From Oscarella lobularis (taxonomy: Eukaryota; Porifera; Homoscleromorpha; Homosclerophorida; Oscarellidae), in NCBI RefSeq assembly GCF_947507565.1, contig NC_089177.1, positions 866,648 through 930,647 on the forward strand: a DNA stretch of 64,000 nucleotides, read 5' to 3'. The notes beneath the pieces are model-generated. The model had not been told where the DNA came from. It worked only from the letters and a program-made list of their open reading frames with translations, and did no database searches. Shown one piece after another: positions 32,074-44,100 of this stretch; position 1 is the stretch's first letter, and each line of letters begins with the position of its first letter. Both the position numbers and the translations under genes were made by a program.

Positions 32074-33023
32074 CTATAGAGTCCTAAAAAATATATTGCT
32101 GCCCCTTTTAAACGCTTTCTCTCTCACCAAATACGCCCAGCAGCCGGAAAATCCATCAAAAACGGGCATCAACGGCGACTCCGTCGCCTTCAATCCGCAA
32201 TCATTTACGACCAATAGCGTGCAGGATAACTCGTAAGGAAACATGATGTAACGAGCAAAGTAGGTGGAGATGAATCGAAGTTGAAACTTCAAGTCGTCTT
32301 CCCCTTCCTTGTCGTTCTTCTCCGGCTGGAAATAGCCGACGAGATACGAAACTATAGACGATATGGTGTGAATGAGCAGAATCGACGTCATTTCGGTGGC
32401 GAGTCGCGGTAGCAACCCGGCAAACAATCCGGGAACTCCGTCGCGGGAAATAATCTCCATGACGGCGGACGGAATCGAATCGTATATCGTTTCGCGTCCG
32501 ACGAATTGGACGATGGCGCGCAAGCCGATCACGTGCAGCGGATGGCTCGCGACGACGGCGACGGCGCGCGCCACGCAGAGACGCGCGCCCTCTTTCGCTT
32601 TGAAGAGCGCGTAATCGGCGACGGTGCACGCGTGCGGATCGAGATCGATGCGCCGATCGAGCGGTATGCGCGAGAGAGCGTAGTCGCCGGCGAGCGTGCC
32701 GACGGCGTGCTCCAAGAGGCGCGGCACGAGGCCGCGATAGAGGCCGAACATTCCGTCGATCGAGCGCACGTGTCCGATGTAGGAAAAGACGTTTGGGAGG
32801 CGGGTGACGGGGCGGCGTAGGGGAAACGATTTGCCTTCGTAGGGTGGCAGGGGCTCGTGGCCGACCTGGGGAGAAGGAAGTGGGGTGATTTTTTTGAGGG
32901 GTCCCGCTTGTTGTTGGCGATTGAGCGTACTTGCATGAGGGTTTTGGAGAGGTGGAATGGGTGGTAAGCGACACTGATCGCTGAGTTTGTAAGTATGGAG
33001 CCGAAAACTTCTCGAACGTCCAT
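32074..33023 (-). CDS. MTCH2: Mitochondrial carrier homolog 2 (MTCH2)
   Basis: Outer mitochondrial membrane protein of the SLC25 fold; the known orthologue acts as tBID receptor and membrane-protein insertase. Two exons, 33023-32931 and 32865-32074 (65-bp intron), give 294 residues. Family marks: SVAYHPFHLSKTLMQ followed by VGHEPLPPYEGKSF, SIDGMFGLYRGLVPRLL, SHPLHVIGLRAIVQFVGRE, DGVPGLFAGLLPRL and the final FPYELSCTLLVVNDCGL. The canonical PX[DE]XX[KR] carrier motifs are degenerate, as expected for MTCH proteins. Convergent with BCCIP, 273 bp away. Start chosen at the first Met giving the first helix. Confidence 0.95.
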
Positions 33024-33326
33024 CTCGGCAATGGTAGAGCGCGTTAACTGCCTAGAGAACGCCGACAGCGTCTCGTGACTCGCCCCAGAACTACGTTGTC
33101 GGCGACGTTACACTTCTGGCTGCTGACACCTGCGTCAGTGTTCGCCGCCTGTAATTAACGTTAGACTCACGTAAGCGAGATGAGAACCACTGTCGGCAAC
33201 CGTTCAGAATTCAGCCTGCGCGCAACGTTATTTCTGGCCTAAAGATCGCGTGTTTGACAGATTCATTGGTTTCTGTTCCAGAAATATCGCATACCTAAAT
33301 TATGACGTCACTTTTATTTATGTACG

Positions 33327-33359
33327 GTAGTACCACGGATCTAAGATCCGTGGTAGTAC
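33327..33359. repeat. Short near-perfect palindrome
   Basis: TACCACGGATC, three bases (TAA), then GATCCGTGGTA: an 11-bp perfect stem, extended by three more pairs after one mismatch. It lies about 60 bp upstream of the small coiled-coil gene, next to a TATATG-rich run. It may be an element terminus or a binding site; no evidence decides. Confidence 0.85.
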
Positions 33360-33414
33360 TATACATATATGTATATGTAGTATACTAGTAGTGTATATAG
33401 CCGCTGGTGTCGTC

Positions 33415-33961
33415 ATGTGCCATCCCAACAACTTAGGTTCTGTTGAATCTGACAGCGATATACGCCTTCAGGTAAGTATACAGTTTGGCTAAACGTGCGC
33501 TTATTCTCCGGCATACAGTTTGAAGAAGATCAACCTACTCACAAACATTGCTTGCCCGCACGTCATCCTCAGCTAGTGTATCAGGGTTCTGATACAGATA
33601 TACGCTTTCAGGTAAGTGTATGGTTGCCTGTGTGGCTAAAGTACGTACACATGATTCTCTCACGCAGTTTGAAGATCAACCTTCAGAAAGTGTTGGTTAC
33701 GAAAACAGTTTGTCCGCAGCACGTCGTCCTCAGCTAATGTATCAAGATTGTATAAAAGACGATGAAATAGCTGCATTGAAAAAAGAAGCTCAGGATCTGA
33801 AGATGAAAAACGAGAAATTGACCATGGAAAATGAGACGTTGACCATTGACAAGGAAAAAGTGCTCGCGGAACTGATTCTCACCAAACAGCAGTACAGCAG
33901 TAGAGGTGATCAACTTCAATCTCATAAAATGTACATTGATGCTCTTCATCAAATTTCTTGA
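33415..33961 (+). CDS. Small coiled-coil protein with a duplicated exon motif
   Basis: Three exons, 33415-33471, 33519-33611 and 33668-33961, joined in phase 0 with two GTAAGT donors (147 residues). The exon ends repeat: SDSDIRLQ closes exon 1 and SDTDIRFQ closes exon 2. Exons 2 and 3 both open FE(E)DQP and contain ARHPQLVYQ or ARRPQLMYQ, so exon 2 arose by internal duplication. The C-terminal half is a single helix rich in Glu/Lys/Leu heptads. No family recognised and no signal peptide, so cytosolic or nuclear is likely. Confidence 0.7.
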
Positions 33962-34497
33962 CCTCTTTTTATGGACTGAGCCTAGGCGTCAGTTTTTATT
34001 AAATCCACACATTGCAATACTTTCAATAAACAAAGGAAATATAGCCTCCGCATGGTCTCCTCTACCCCTCTACTCGACGACTTTGCGATGATAATTGATC
34101 ATCGAAAATCGCGGCTCGCCATAAGAATCGATTGATCAGCTATTTTAAGAGCACCTAGGTTACAGCAGCCCTAACTGCGCGAGATTGTTTATTTATTTAA
34201 GAGGGAAGGGAAGGAAAGGAGTGCCCCGCTTTTTCCCCTGGATTTTCCTGCATTTTTGTGCGTCACACGGAGATGATGCACGAAGATGATGCACGGCGGA
34301 AATGCATTCCGGCCGAAGAATATAAGCAGATTTGCCACTTCTCCACTTCCTCCGACTCATACCTACTACAAGAAGTTAATAATCCCTAAAGTCACAGCAT
34401 TAGAAGACCAAACGAAACTTCTTTTGCAAACGGGTGTGTGGATCGACCTCGAAACGCCCTTTTCCCCTGGAATTTGGGTGTGACTTCCCCCTTTACG

Positions 34498-34506
34498 GGA
34501 TATAAG
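34498..34506 (+). promoter_or_regulatory. TATA-like box upstream of the sushi/mucin gene
   Basis: GGGATATAAG lies about 50 bp before ATG 34554, a reasonable distance for a TATA box with a very short leader. Support is positional only. Confidence 0.4.
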
Positions 34507-34553
34507 CTCGCTCTAGAAAAGCCAACTCTAGTGCAGAAAACGTAGGTGCAACC

Positions 34554-37500
34554 ATGCACGGATTGCTCCAGCTGCTCGTTCGCCTCTTCGCATTGGCATC
34601 GCTTTCAAACGGATTCACTGACAGGATTGTTCGAAGTGAGAAGAAAACAAAGCGGCTGGGGACTTTTGCTATAAGGTTTTACCGACCGATTTCTTAGGCT
34701 GCAGCGAGAGTGCGACTCCGCTCAAGTACGGCATCGTTCGTGTCGCTGACGAGGCGGCGGGCTCGAGTTCGGAGCGCAATCGCATCTGGGTCGCTCGGTA
34801 TTCGTGCTCACCGGGATACCTTATGAAAGGGCCACCGACAAGAACGTGCCTACCCGGAAACAAGTGGAAGGGAGAGATGCCCGTCTGCGAGCCAGGTACG
34901 TACGTAGGAAACAATTTCTCACGCTGCATATTTACACTATCAGCATGGGGGCAAAAGCAACGTCCTGTGCGATCGTCCCACATTATGAGACAATCGCATT
35001 GGTCCACATTATTCGAATGATCGATTTATGATCAGCTTTTTCATGGCGCTTAACGATATTTGCTTCTTCTATAGACTTGCGTCTTATTTGGTCCCAAGGG
35101 AGTCTTTCGCGTGAGTCTTATAACTAACATGATATAATATGGGATGCACGGGTCTTGATTCCACATGTATGAAGGCTGCGGCGAGGCGGCGCTTAAACCC
35201 AAGCTTGGTTCGGTTTTCGTGTCGCTGTCAGTCGTACGAGTCGTCGTGGGCGGAGGACGGCGACCGACGGCTGTTCGATTGACCTGCTGGGTTGCGTTCT
35301 ACGGGTGCCAGAGGGGATACCGACTCGAAGGCCCGACGACTAGATATTGCTTTCCAAGAGGGAAGTGGGACGGAAGTGTGCCGGTCTGCGTCAAAGGTAC
35401 AGTATACCGGATGCCTTTCTAATTATCCTAACATTTCGCTTTCTTAGAAATACCGCTCCAAGGTACATAATGTATGGGGCTATTTCGCTTTATTATTTTC
35501 GCAATTTAGGATGTCTAAATTCGCCTCCGAAGGCTTTAAATGGAGGACAAGTGTCCGTTGCAAAATGGAGTGTTCGAATGTGGATAGATTCGCCAGAACG
35601 CTACGAGGTGGTTCGCCTTTGGAAAGCGAGATATTCGTGCCCTCCAGGATTCAAACTGTCTGGTCCAAGAGTGAGATACTGTCTTCCCGGCGACAACTCT
35701 TGGACGGGCAGCGCAAACACGAAGTGTGTATCAGGTGCGTGCTTTACGATAGAATACAGCTAGTACCTCCCCGAGTTCTTCGTTGCTCTACGCAAATAAA
35801 TACTGTAGAGCTGAAGCGTTCTGTTATGCAGTATAGGTTCTAGCGCATTATGAGTGGAGGTGTTTGGTAGAGCTCTCGTGCGACCATCGCAAACTATAAC
35901 TCCATTTTGTTCTAAGATGCAAAGAATTGCCGGAAGTATGGTCTACCGACGAACGTTCCGTGCACAATTTTCTGTCCCCGACTGAAGTTGCCCTCTTACG
36001 GTTCGATAAGGTATAAAAGTGTGTTTAATCGGAGAACGAAGAGGAGGACATGGACGGCTACGTATTCGTTAACCCAACGCGAATGTCCGGCCGGGTTTCG
36101 TCCAGTAGGAACGAGAATAAGACAGTGCCGTGATGGATATTGGACGGGAGAGGAGCCAACGTGCAGATTGGGTAGACGACTACGATTTATTTAAAGCGAT
36201 GTGGGCTATATGGGCCAATTTTCTTTAGCTATTTTCGATCGACCGCCGTCGGCACCGTCGTGCCAATTTCTCGATGCTCAGGACCGAACGTGCATTTTTG
36301 CCACGTCGAGTAATAGTGATCCGCCCTGGCAACGTCGTATCAGGGTGCCACTATTAAACGTAACGGTTTTGAGGGTTTTACTTCGAGTTGACACTGATGA
36401 ATTGCCACCGCCACCACCAAACGACACGACATCGGTCTTTACGTTCGTTGACCCGGAGCTAACTGAAGAATTTGCTACAACTCAAATCCCGACTACGGAA
36501 GCCATTACAACTCAGGCACCAACTACGACGGAAGCTATCACTACTACGGCACCGACTACAGAAGCCGTTACAACTCAGGCGCTAACTACGGAGGCCGTTA
36601 CAACTCAGGCTCCTACTACAGAGGCTGTCACAACTCGGGCACCGACTACAGAGGCTGTCACAACTCAGGCACCGACTACAGAAGCTATTACTACTCTGGC
36701 TCCGACTACAGAAGCCCTTACGACTCAGGCGCTAACTACAGAAGCTATTACTACTCCGGCTCCGACTACAGAAGCCCTTACGACTCAGGCGCTAACTACG
36801 GAGGCCGTTACAACTCAAGCTCCTACTACAGAAGCCATTACAACTCAGGCACCGACTACGGAAGCTGTTACAACTCACGCTCCAACTACAGAAGCTATTA
36901 CTACTCCGGCTCCGACTACAGAAGCCCTTACGACTCAGGCGCTAACTACGGAACCCGTTACAACTGTCCCACCAACGACGAGCACGTTACACCCCACCTG
37001 CTACCCATTCTATTCAAACGAGGGAAAGAAGACGGGAAGGCGTAGACGAACTCCTTTCAGCAGACGGACTTCTGAGCTGGTTCTCACGATTCGTAATGAG
37101 GGTGAGAAAAACGCTGTGATATCCACAGTCATAGCCGGTCCGTTTACTCAAGCTGCTATATCAACCAAAGGTGGCTACATTCGCTTTGATTTGAGCTCAA
37201 CCGGTAACGGCATAGCTTATAGCATTACTGCTTCCGCAACCTGTCTTGAGCCACCAAACGAACTAGACCCTATCGGCCGCCCCGACCCAGGAGGTCGAAT
37301 TGACGAAAATTTTAGAGCGACATCCGAGTCGTTTTCTACCCAAGGAGAATATTGTCTAAATCTGATTGACAGAGTCAATTGCGACGACGAGGGAAGCGAC
37401 GAAGGTTATTCGGTGAATCTGATTTTTTCTGTCATATCTGAATCTGACGTCATCGAAGAAATAGTTCTAACTCCCAACGGAATCACAAATCGAGACGGTT

Positions 37501-37562
37501 GTGAAGGTAGGTCAACATGCTTTAGTATAAAGACTAACTGCTACGGTGTCTTTAACTCGTAG
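34554..37562 (+). CDS. Secreted sushi (CCP) protein with Thr-rich mucin-like region
   Basis: Six exons: 34554-34635 (signal peptide, LLQLLVRLFALASLSNGF), 34698-34895, 35175-35396, 35510-35734, 35917-36171, 36229-37562; all introns are phase 1, giving 771 residues. Exons 2-5 each encode a sushi-like module with the closing pattern C-x-GY... R-x-C... W-x-G... C (for example CSPGYLMKGPPTRTCLPGNK). Phase 1-1 exons are typical of shuffled extracellular modules. Exon 6 carries about 18 repeats of TTEA-[VI]-TTQAP-type units, a likely O-glycosylated stalk, then a Cys-containing C-terminal domain (PTCYPFYSNEG... ATCLEPPN... EYCLNLIDRVNCDDEG) that looks like a beta-sandwich but is unassigned. A GTAGGT donor at 37508 could extend the gene. 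Exon 3 has a weak acceptor. Confidence 0.8.
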
Positions 37563-38381
37563 TCGTTCTGAATGAGTAAGGCTTCGAAGAAACTTGAAGT
37601 CAAAGTCAGTCTGATCGAGTGCGGGAGAGGAGAGGAGAACATTTAGTCCTATTGTTTTTCGTCTGAATCACCATGAAAAGTCTGTAGCAGTCGACCTCAC
37701 CGTCACGTTTTGATGTGTAGGTTTAGGAATAAATTTGGGCGAGTTGTCTCTACTCTACTTCAGAGTGGTGGGGAGTTTTAGCCTTTAGACTACTATGCAC
37801 GCTCAGAATCGATTCTGATGTCGGAGGATCGATTTTCCCTTACACGCTGACTGCAAAAGGCATCGCATTTAACGCTAACGCTCGTGTGATAACGACCGAC
37901 CGTTGCCGAGGGGTTCGATCATGTGCCAGTGCGGTCTACGTTCTAGCTAGCTTTTGAGAGAGAATGCTAATGACCAAGCTAAGTCCGGAATCGCAAGAAG
38001 GGATAAAGGAATAGGCTAGCCGCTGTTCCGGCGAGAGTTGAAGGGAGGATTTACACAAGAAGGTCCCCTACTAGACACTAGAGCAATTCCTACCTTTTTC
38101 GACAACTCATTGTGAGGTCCAACCGTTTCGGCCTTCGGCCCAATCGACGTGGCGAGAAGAATTCCGTACTTGCAGTAGAAGATACTGGTAAATCCCGGAT
38201 TGTACACATCCATAAACGTTAGTGATGAGAAACTTGCAAACACAGGGCCTTACAAGACACAGACACTCACAGATTCAGACCACGATAGCCTAGGTGTGCT
38301 CAGACATACAAGAACAAACAACAAACACAGATCAGAGACGCAATGGCTCTCAAATTGTCAACTCCATCACTCATTCCCCTT
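37563..38381. other. Intergenic stretch, repeated at about 48042-48826
   Basis: Between the sushi/mucin gene and the convergent Cys-rich protein. No coding signal seen. The sequence is largely duplicated downstream with small indels, so it belongs to the 10.7-kb duplication. Confidence 0.7.
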
Positions 38382-40140
38382 CTAGTCAAGGAGGTTTTCT
38401 GTAAAAGAGAACATTTATGATAGGGAAGTAAAGAGATCGCGTTTTGAAAAACCGTACTCAGGCATTTCACGTACAAACTACATCCACTTCCACTGTGTAT
38501 CAGAGCACAGTTGATGGAACACGTTCTGCTGTTAGCGTCAGCAAGACCAGACACGCCTTTTTTGTACCAGTAGGTATGAGTGTTACAGGAGAGCAAAGAA
38601 GTGCCAGTGGGGCAAGTGTATGACAGAGTACCCTTCGAAAAGCCACTTGTTGGAAGCCTGATACGAGAGATGCTGACAGAGTTCAGACCATATTTCACAC
38701 ACGTTGCCACAGCCTGAAAAAAAGAGGTACTAATAACTAGCACAGAGATAGAATTTCACTTGCCTGCACTCGCTTTCTCAAATGAGACGTATAAGCCGTG
38801 CACCAAGTGTTTCCCATTATGACTCCATCACACTCGACAATGCTGCAACGACACGATGCCATTGTAAAGCCGGATGGACACTGAGCCTTTGAAGGGCTGT
38901 CGTCGCGCGCCTGAGACAGCGGTCCCTTGATTATCTCTGTGCTTGGCGCAATGTTGACCGAAGGCAAAGAGTCAATTCGTTCTAAAAGAGAAAATTTATG
39001 ATTAGCTGGGAAGTAAAGAGATCGCGTTTTGAAAAACCGTACTCAAGCATTTCACGTACAAATTACATCCTCTTCCACTGTGTATCAGAGCACAGTTGAT
39101 GGAACACGTTCTGCTGTTAACGTCAGCAAGACCAGACACGCCTTTTTTGTACCAGTAGGTATGAGTGTTACAGGAGAGCAAGGAAGTGCCAGTGGGGCAG
39201 GTGTATGACAGAGTACCCGTTGAAAAGCCACTTGTTGGAAGCTTGATACGAGAGATGCTGACAGAGTTCAGACCATATTTCACACACGTTGCCACAGCCT
39301 GAAAAAAAGAGGTACTAATAACTAGTACAGAAATAGAATATCACTTGCCTGCACTCGCTTTCTCAAATGAGACGTATAAGCCGTGCACCAAGTATCTCCC
39401 ATTATGACTCCATCACACTCGACAATGCTGCAACGACACGATGCCATTGTAAAGCCGGATGGACACTGAGCCTTTGAAGGGCTGTCGTCGCGCGCCTCAG
39501 ACAGCGGTCCCTTGATTATCTCTGTGCTTGACGCAATGCTGACCGAAGGCAAAGAGTCAACTCGTTCTAAAACAGACAAAGTAGATTGTCAGAACTTTAG
39601 ATTTTATAAAACGATCTTACTAAAGCATGCGGTGTAGAGAACGCAGGCTTTTGTTGTTGTTTTGCAGTCAAAAGAGCATTTGTTCCCCGATGTCGTGGCG
39701 AGACCAAAACTTGGTGTCCTATACCAGTACGTGTGAGTGTTGCACGTGAGAAGACGATAGTCTCCGGGACACGTGAACGAATTGACTCTGGCTGGCACGT
39801 TGTACGAGGTTGCTGGAGTGCGAGTGTATATGAAATCAACGCTGCCGTCTTTGTACTTAGTGCAGACGGCAACTGCCTAAATGTTTGATAAATCTGTGAA
39901 AAATTGCGCGATGTTAGATCCGGCATACCGTGACACTCCCACTTAGATATGAAGCATAGGCGCGGCACACTGTCGAGCTCACGATAACACCATCACAATT
40001 TGCAACGCTACAGCGGCAATTCGAGATGACAAATCCAGAAGGGCAGATGGCTATAGAAACGGAATCGTCTTTTGCTGCAGACGGAGAACCTCGAACGTCT
40101 TGGACAGATTCTGAAATGAGCAATTTTGGGGTTAGATTGA

Positions 40141-40173
<33 letters not shown>

Positions 40174-40780
40174 CTACGACAAAATAAGGAGGGGGGCTAC
40201 GCCTTTTCGGAGAAGTAGGAAGGAAACGTTAAGACAAACAGATCGGGCTCTACTAAAACTTTTAGTAGTTTCATAGATACCGTAAAGTCCCCAATAAACG
40301 CCGCCCTCGATTAGAAGCCGCAGAAAGTTTCCTTTTATCGTAAAGGAGAAGCCGCGCACTAACTTGAAAAAGGTGCTAAACTGCTTTGTGCATACGGCGA
40401 AGCCACTCCGATGCCATTGCAAACGTTTTTATGAGAAAAATAACCCTCACGCTCGAATAGAGACCGCACTTTTTCTGCGGCCGCGGCTTTTATTGGGGAC
40501 TTTACGGGAAACTCCTCGGGCTAGAACTGTGGACTGTAGGAAGAGCTCGTGTCTGTGGATTAAGCTTTGCCTCATACCAACAATTCCAGCTTGGCAATCC
40601 AGTGATAGAATTGCCTCGGCGATATCCTTCGTAGAAAGTCACGAATTCTCACGGACCGCCGCCCTATGTACACACCTTAGGTTGAGGACCTTCGTCAACG
40701 GCCAACGCCGCGGCGGAAATCGCTTGCCAACATCTGCTAACACAGAGGAGAAGAGCGACGATCTTCAGAACAGAGCGCAT
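38382..40780 (-). CDS. Secreted protein with three PCSK9 C-terminal-domain-like modules
   Basis: Signal peptide from ATG 40780 (MRSVLKIVALLLCVSRCW). Each module is two exons: module 1 40110-39929 and 39876-39621; module 2 39566-39349 and 39298-39043; module 3 38981-38764 and 38713-38458; last exon 38398-38382. Exon lengths repeat (218 and 256 bp) with matching phases. Each module reads CPSGF... SCRC... CDG... C-x-AY... AVA-x-C... CP-x-G... LLSCNTHTYWY... C-x-x-C... LY-x-x-C, recalling the Cys-rich C-terminal modules of PCSK9 (CEEGWTLTGC... LGAY... AVAICC). No protease domain is present. Modules 2 and 3 use GC donors (CAG|GCAAGT). The signal-exon donor is uncertain; ending at 40690 keeps phase, total 497 residues. 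Confidence 0.7.
40143..40173 (+). repeat. Run of 31 G residues
   Basis: An uninterrupted G tract in the first intron of the module protein. The equivalent place in the duplicate (50612-50626) has only short G runs, so this is an expansion, or a sequencing or assembly artefact. Able in principle to form quadruplex structures. Confidence 0.95.
40280..40507. mobile_element. MITE with ~25-bp terminal inverted repeats
   Basis: The left end CCGTAAAGTCCCCAATAAAC and the right end (reverse complement CCGTAAAGTCCCCAATAAAA) match for 25 bp with one mismatch, enclosing 228 bp without a gene. It is absent from the duplicate locus near 50685, so it probably inserted, or was lost from the other copy, after duplication. 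No target-site duplication is clear. It lies in intron 1 of the module protein gene, next to a palindrome CTACTAAAACTTTTAGTAG. Confidence 0.8.
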
Positions 40781-41117
40781 GGTTTCCTTCTTTCACAATG
40801 GACTGTGTTGATAACCGTCGACTTTAGTTGTCACCCAATAGCAATTGAATTGGCACGGTAGATCGACCTATTATTGGCTGAAGGCACCCGTGGGTAAATA
40901 AACCTGATACTGATAATGAAGGCCCCAACTAATTCTATTAGCCCACCGGAAGTCGGCGAATAGTTGTGAAAATGACGATATGCTCGTATAAAGTCGTTAA
41001 ATTGACGCTCAAAGATTCGAATTAAGTCGCTAAACTTTAGTGCAAAGAACACCGCGAAGCATCACGGGTAGTATATATGTATCCGACAAAGGTGAACAGG
41101 TGGACGAGAGCGGCGAT

Positions 41118-44100
41118 TCAGAGCAGAAGGACGAGTGTCATAACAACGCCAGCAACGACGCCAGCATTGCCGCCGCCGCCGCTACCGCCTGAATTATTGA
41201 CAAATCGACCTGATACTCATATGAACTCACGTAGCTGCTGACCTGAATGTCTGCTGCAATCGTCTGACGTGAAGCCGTCCGAGCAGACGCAAGTGCCGGC
41301 ACTGGAGCAGATCTAAGCAACGTTCGGTACAAAAACGATTAAACGTTGCTCTGCCTATACCCCGTTGTTGGAGCACAACCGACCGGCGTCGTCTTCAGGA
41401 CATGGCACGCTTGTAGTCGGAACATCTACGCACCAACGTTTGTTTGCAATGCAGTTCTGCGCGCACGTACAGTACCGGGTAGCTGTTGATCTGATTTTCT
41501 GCTACAATCGTCCAACTCGAAGCCGACGGAGCAAATGCAAGTGCCGGCACTAGAGCAGATCTAAGAAACGTTCGGTACAGAGATGGCACGGCCAAATTTC
41601 CCTATATGCCTACTCCGTTGCTGGAGCACACATGACCGGCGTCGTCTTGTGGACATTGCGCGCCTGCGATCGGAACGTCAACGCATATGTTTAGGATGCA
41701 AATCTGCGGGGCACGTAGCTGCATGCTGACCTGATTTTCTGCTGCAATCGTCGGACATGAAGCCGTCGGAGCAGACGCAAGTGCCGGCGCTGGAGCAGAT
41801 CTAAGCGAATCTCGATACACAGACGACTCGGTCAAACTTCGCTTACGCCTACCCCATTGTTGGAGCACAACTGACCGGCGTCGTCGCGAGGACATTGCGC
41901 GCTTCCAGTCGGAACGTCAACACATTTGTTTAGGATGCAGATCTATGGAAAGAACGAACCGAAGGACCGTCAGCAGGAAACAAAGCCGAGGATAGGAGAG
42001 CGGCTACTAACCATTCCGTTGCCGCACGTCGTCCCGTCGCCAACCAAACCGGGATCCCTTTCATCGTCCTCAACAGTAACTGAAACGCTTCTACGAAGTC
42101 AATACAAATGTCGTATGACTTCAATTCAACGCATTGGCACGTCCTCACCGGCAGGTTTCACTGCCTGCCCGGTACGTGGCCGACCTCCAAGCACGAGATA
42201 CCGTTGGCCTCTCAAGCGATGACAGGCACTGAAGCTTACCGCACATAACATTTCTATATAGCGTATAGAAATCAGCACAGGCACCCACTGATAACTAACG
42301 CTTTTTCGCAAGGAATGTATCCGTCGGTTGGATTTCCACCGCAGTGACCATAGAACTTGCCATCTAGATTGGCCCTGTAGCATCTACTTGAGCCAGTCAC
42401 CGCATCTGTACACAAATACAAACCATGACCAGACACAGGTACAACATCCAAGTAGAGCATAAATAAGTAAACCCTTTCTATGTACATTTAGTTATAAAAT
42501 TCGCGTCTAACGTCGTCATTTCGTACCTGGCCCCCAAAAACCTCGGCACTGCGCGGTTCGTGTATTGCATACTCCACGATAGCAAATACCCGTCTAAAAT
42601 ATGTCTATCCTTGTGAGAAATTTTCACCTGCCAAACTCTCACGTCATTCTCATCGACTCCCGTACAGTTCGTTCCATCGTATTTGTAGAGATTGGTCGGA
42701 CAACGAGCGCTTACGCCTGTGCAAACTTCTTCCAGATCACAGTCACCCTTTGCCGACCGACACAGCGTTCCTACTGCAGAAAACTAAAAGAAGCGCAGTT
42801 GACAGTGAACGAGAAGAAGAAAGGAAAACGATAATCTCTCACCTGACAGTTCTCGCAACAGGCATCGTCCGCATCGGTGCACACCGCGCCGGCGTTGAAT
42901 GTACACGTGCGCGGATTGCAGCACATATCATTGGCTTGGGCACATTCCTAATTGAGTACTCATCCGGCATGGAAAAGGATCAACGTTTGCTCCCAAACCT
43001 CGACGGTTCCGCAGTCGCACTCTTCACCTGACTCAACAAAGCCGTTGCCACACACAACCGGACCCTCAATCTATACAGTATAAACGCTCTCTTTTCTTGG
43101 ATCAACAAAACCATAGATTGAATTCGTAGACACGTTTATCTAACCTTCTCTGGTAGATTGGTAAGACAAGATCCTTGACCTTCATCTAGAGTCTGTTTCA
43201 GCGTAGCTCGACTACACTCAGAAAAGGTGAAATTTCTTTCTCTAGAGATTAACAAACAAACAAATAATAGAACTAAAGTAATAACATTGTCTCTCAAAAT
43301 TACCCGGACAGGACGGCAGACATGACACAGCCGTCAGGATCACTACAAGGACAGCTTACAACTAGAAAGACGACGTTATTACACGTCAAACATAGTACGG
43401 ATCAAAGCATTACTATCCTCGTCGTGCTGCATGCCAAAATTGTGCCCCATCTCGTGAGCCATGATGCCAGCCACCTCAACCCCACCTAAACTATACACCT
43501 TCAGCAAAAAAGTGATTGCTTAATTAAGAGATTTCCTAGTGGACTGCGCAAATAACCTCTACAACGGCTGCTGAAGTCCGACCCTGGCAGATTGTCTTGA
43601 CGTTGGCATATCCCTTTGTAGTGCCGGTGAAATCGATTCCCCTGTGTTGAAAGATTTTCACTAAAATTCCCAAAAATGTGTCAAGGATCATGTTACGTTA
43701 ATAGTTGCGTGTTGTCCGATGTGAAGAGAGGATCTTTCTGCAACGTGTCCCCATTGTACGTTACGAAGTTTTGGAGCGTCGTCTTGAAGTCGCTCAGAAC
43801 AGTGGCTCGGTTGCCATTTGACCAGACTTCGATCGCAATGAGAACAACGCGAACGCCTTGGTCGGAGCGCTTATAGATCTAAGTTTCAGAGGGAAAGGAT
43901 GACGATAGAGGGGGAGCCATTTGAATCTCTACGGAGCGTACGGCGCTTATGACGTTTGCAAATCGCAGAAGAATCGTTTGCAATTCCGTGACGTTCTCCT
44001 TTGCGTTTTTGTACTAAGGAGCCCAAATCGACTCGCCAAAATCAATACGAAGACGATGGTTTTCTTTACAAGATCTATGTCGGCGACAAACGTCAGTTCG

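Noticed and set aside
41926-42222. 98-codon plus-strand frame conserved in four copies (also 46433, 51349, 58278)
   Set aside because: It lies opposite ADAM exons; conservation comes from the ADAM gene and its duplications.
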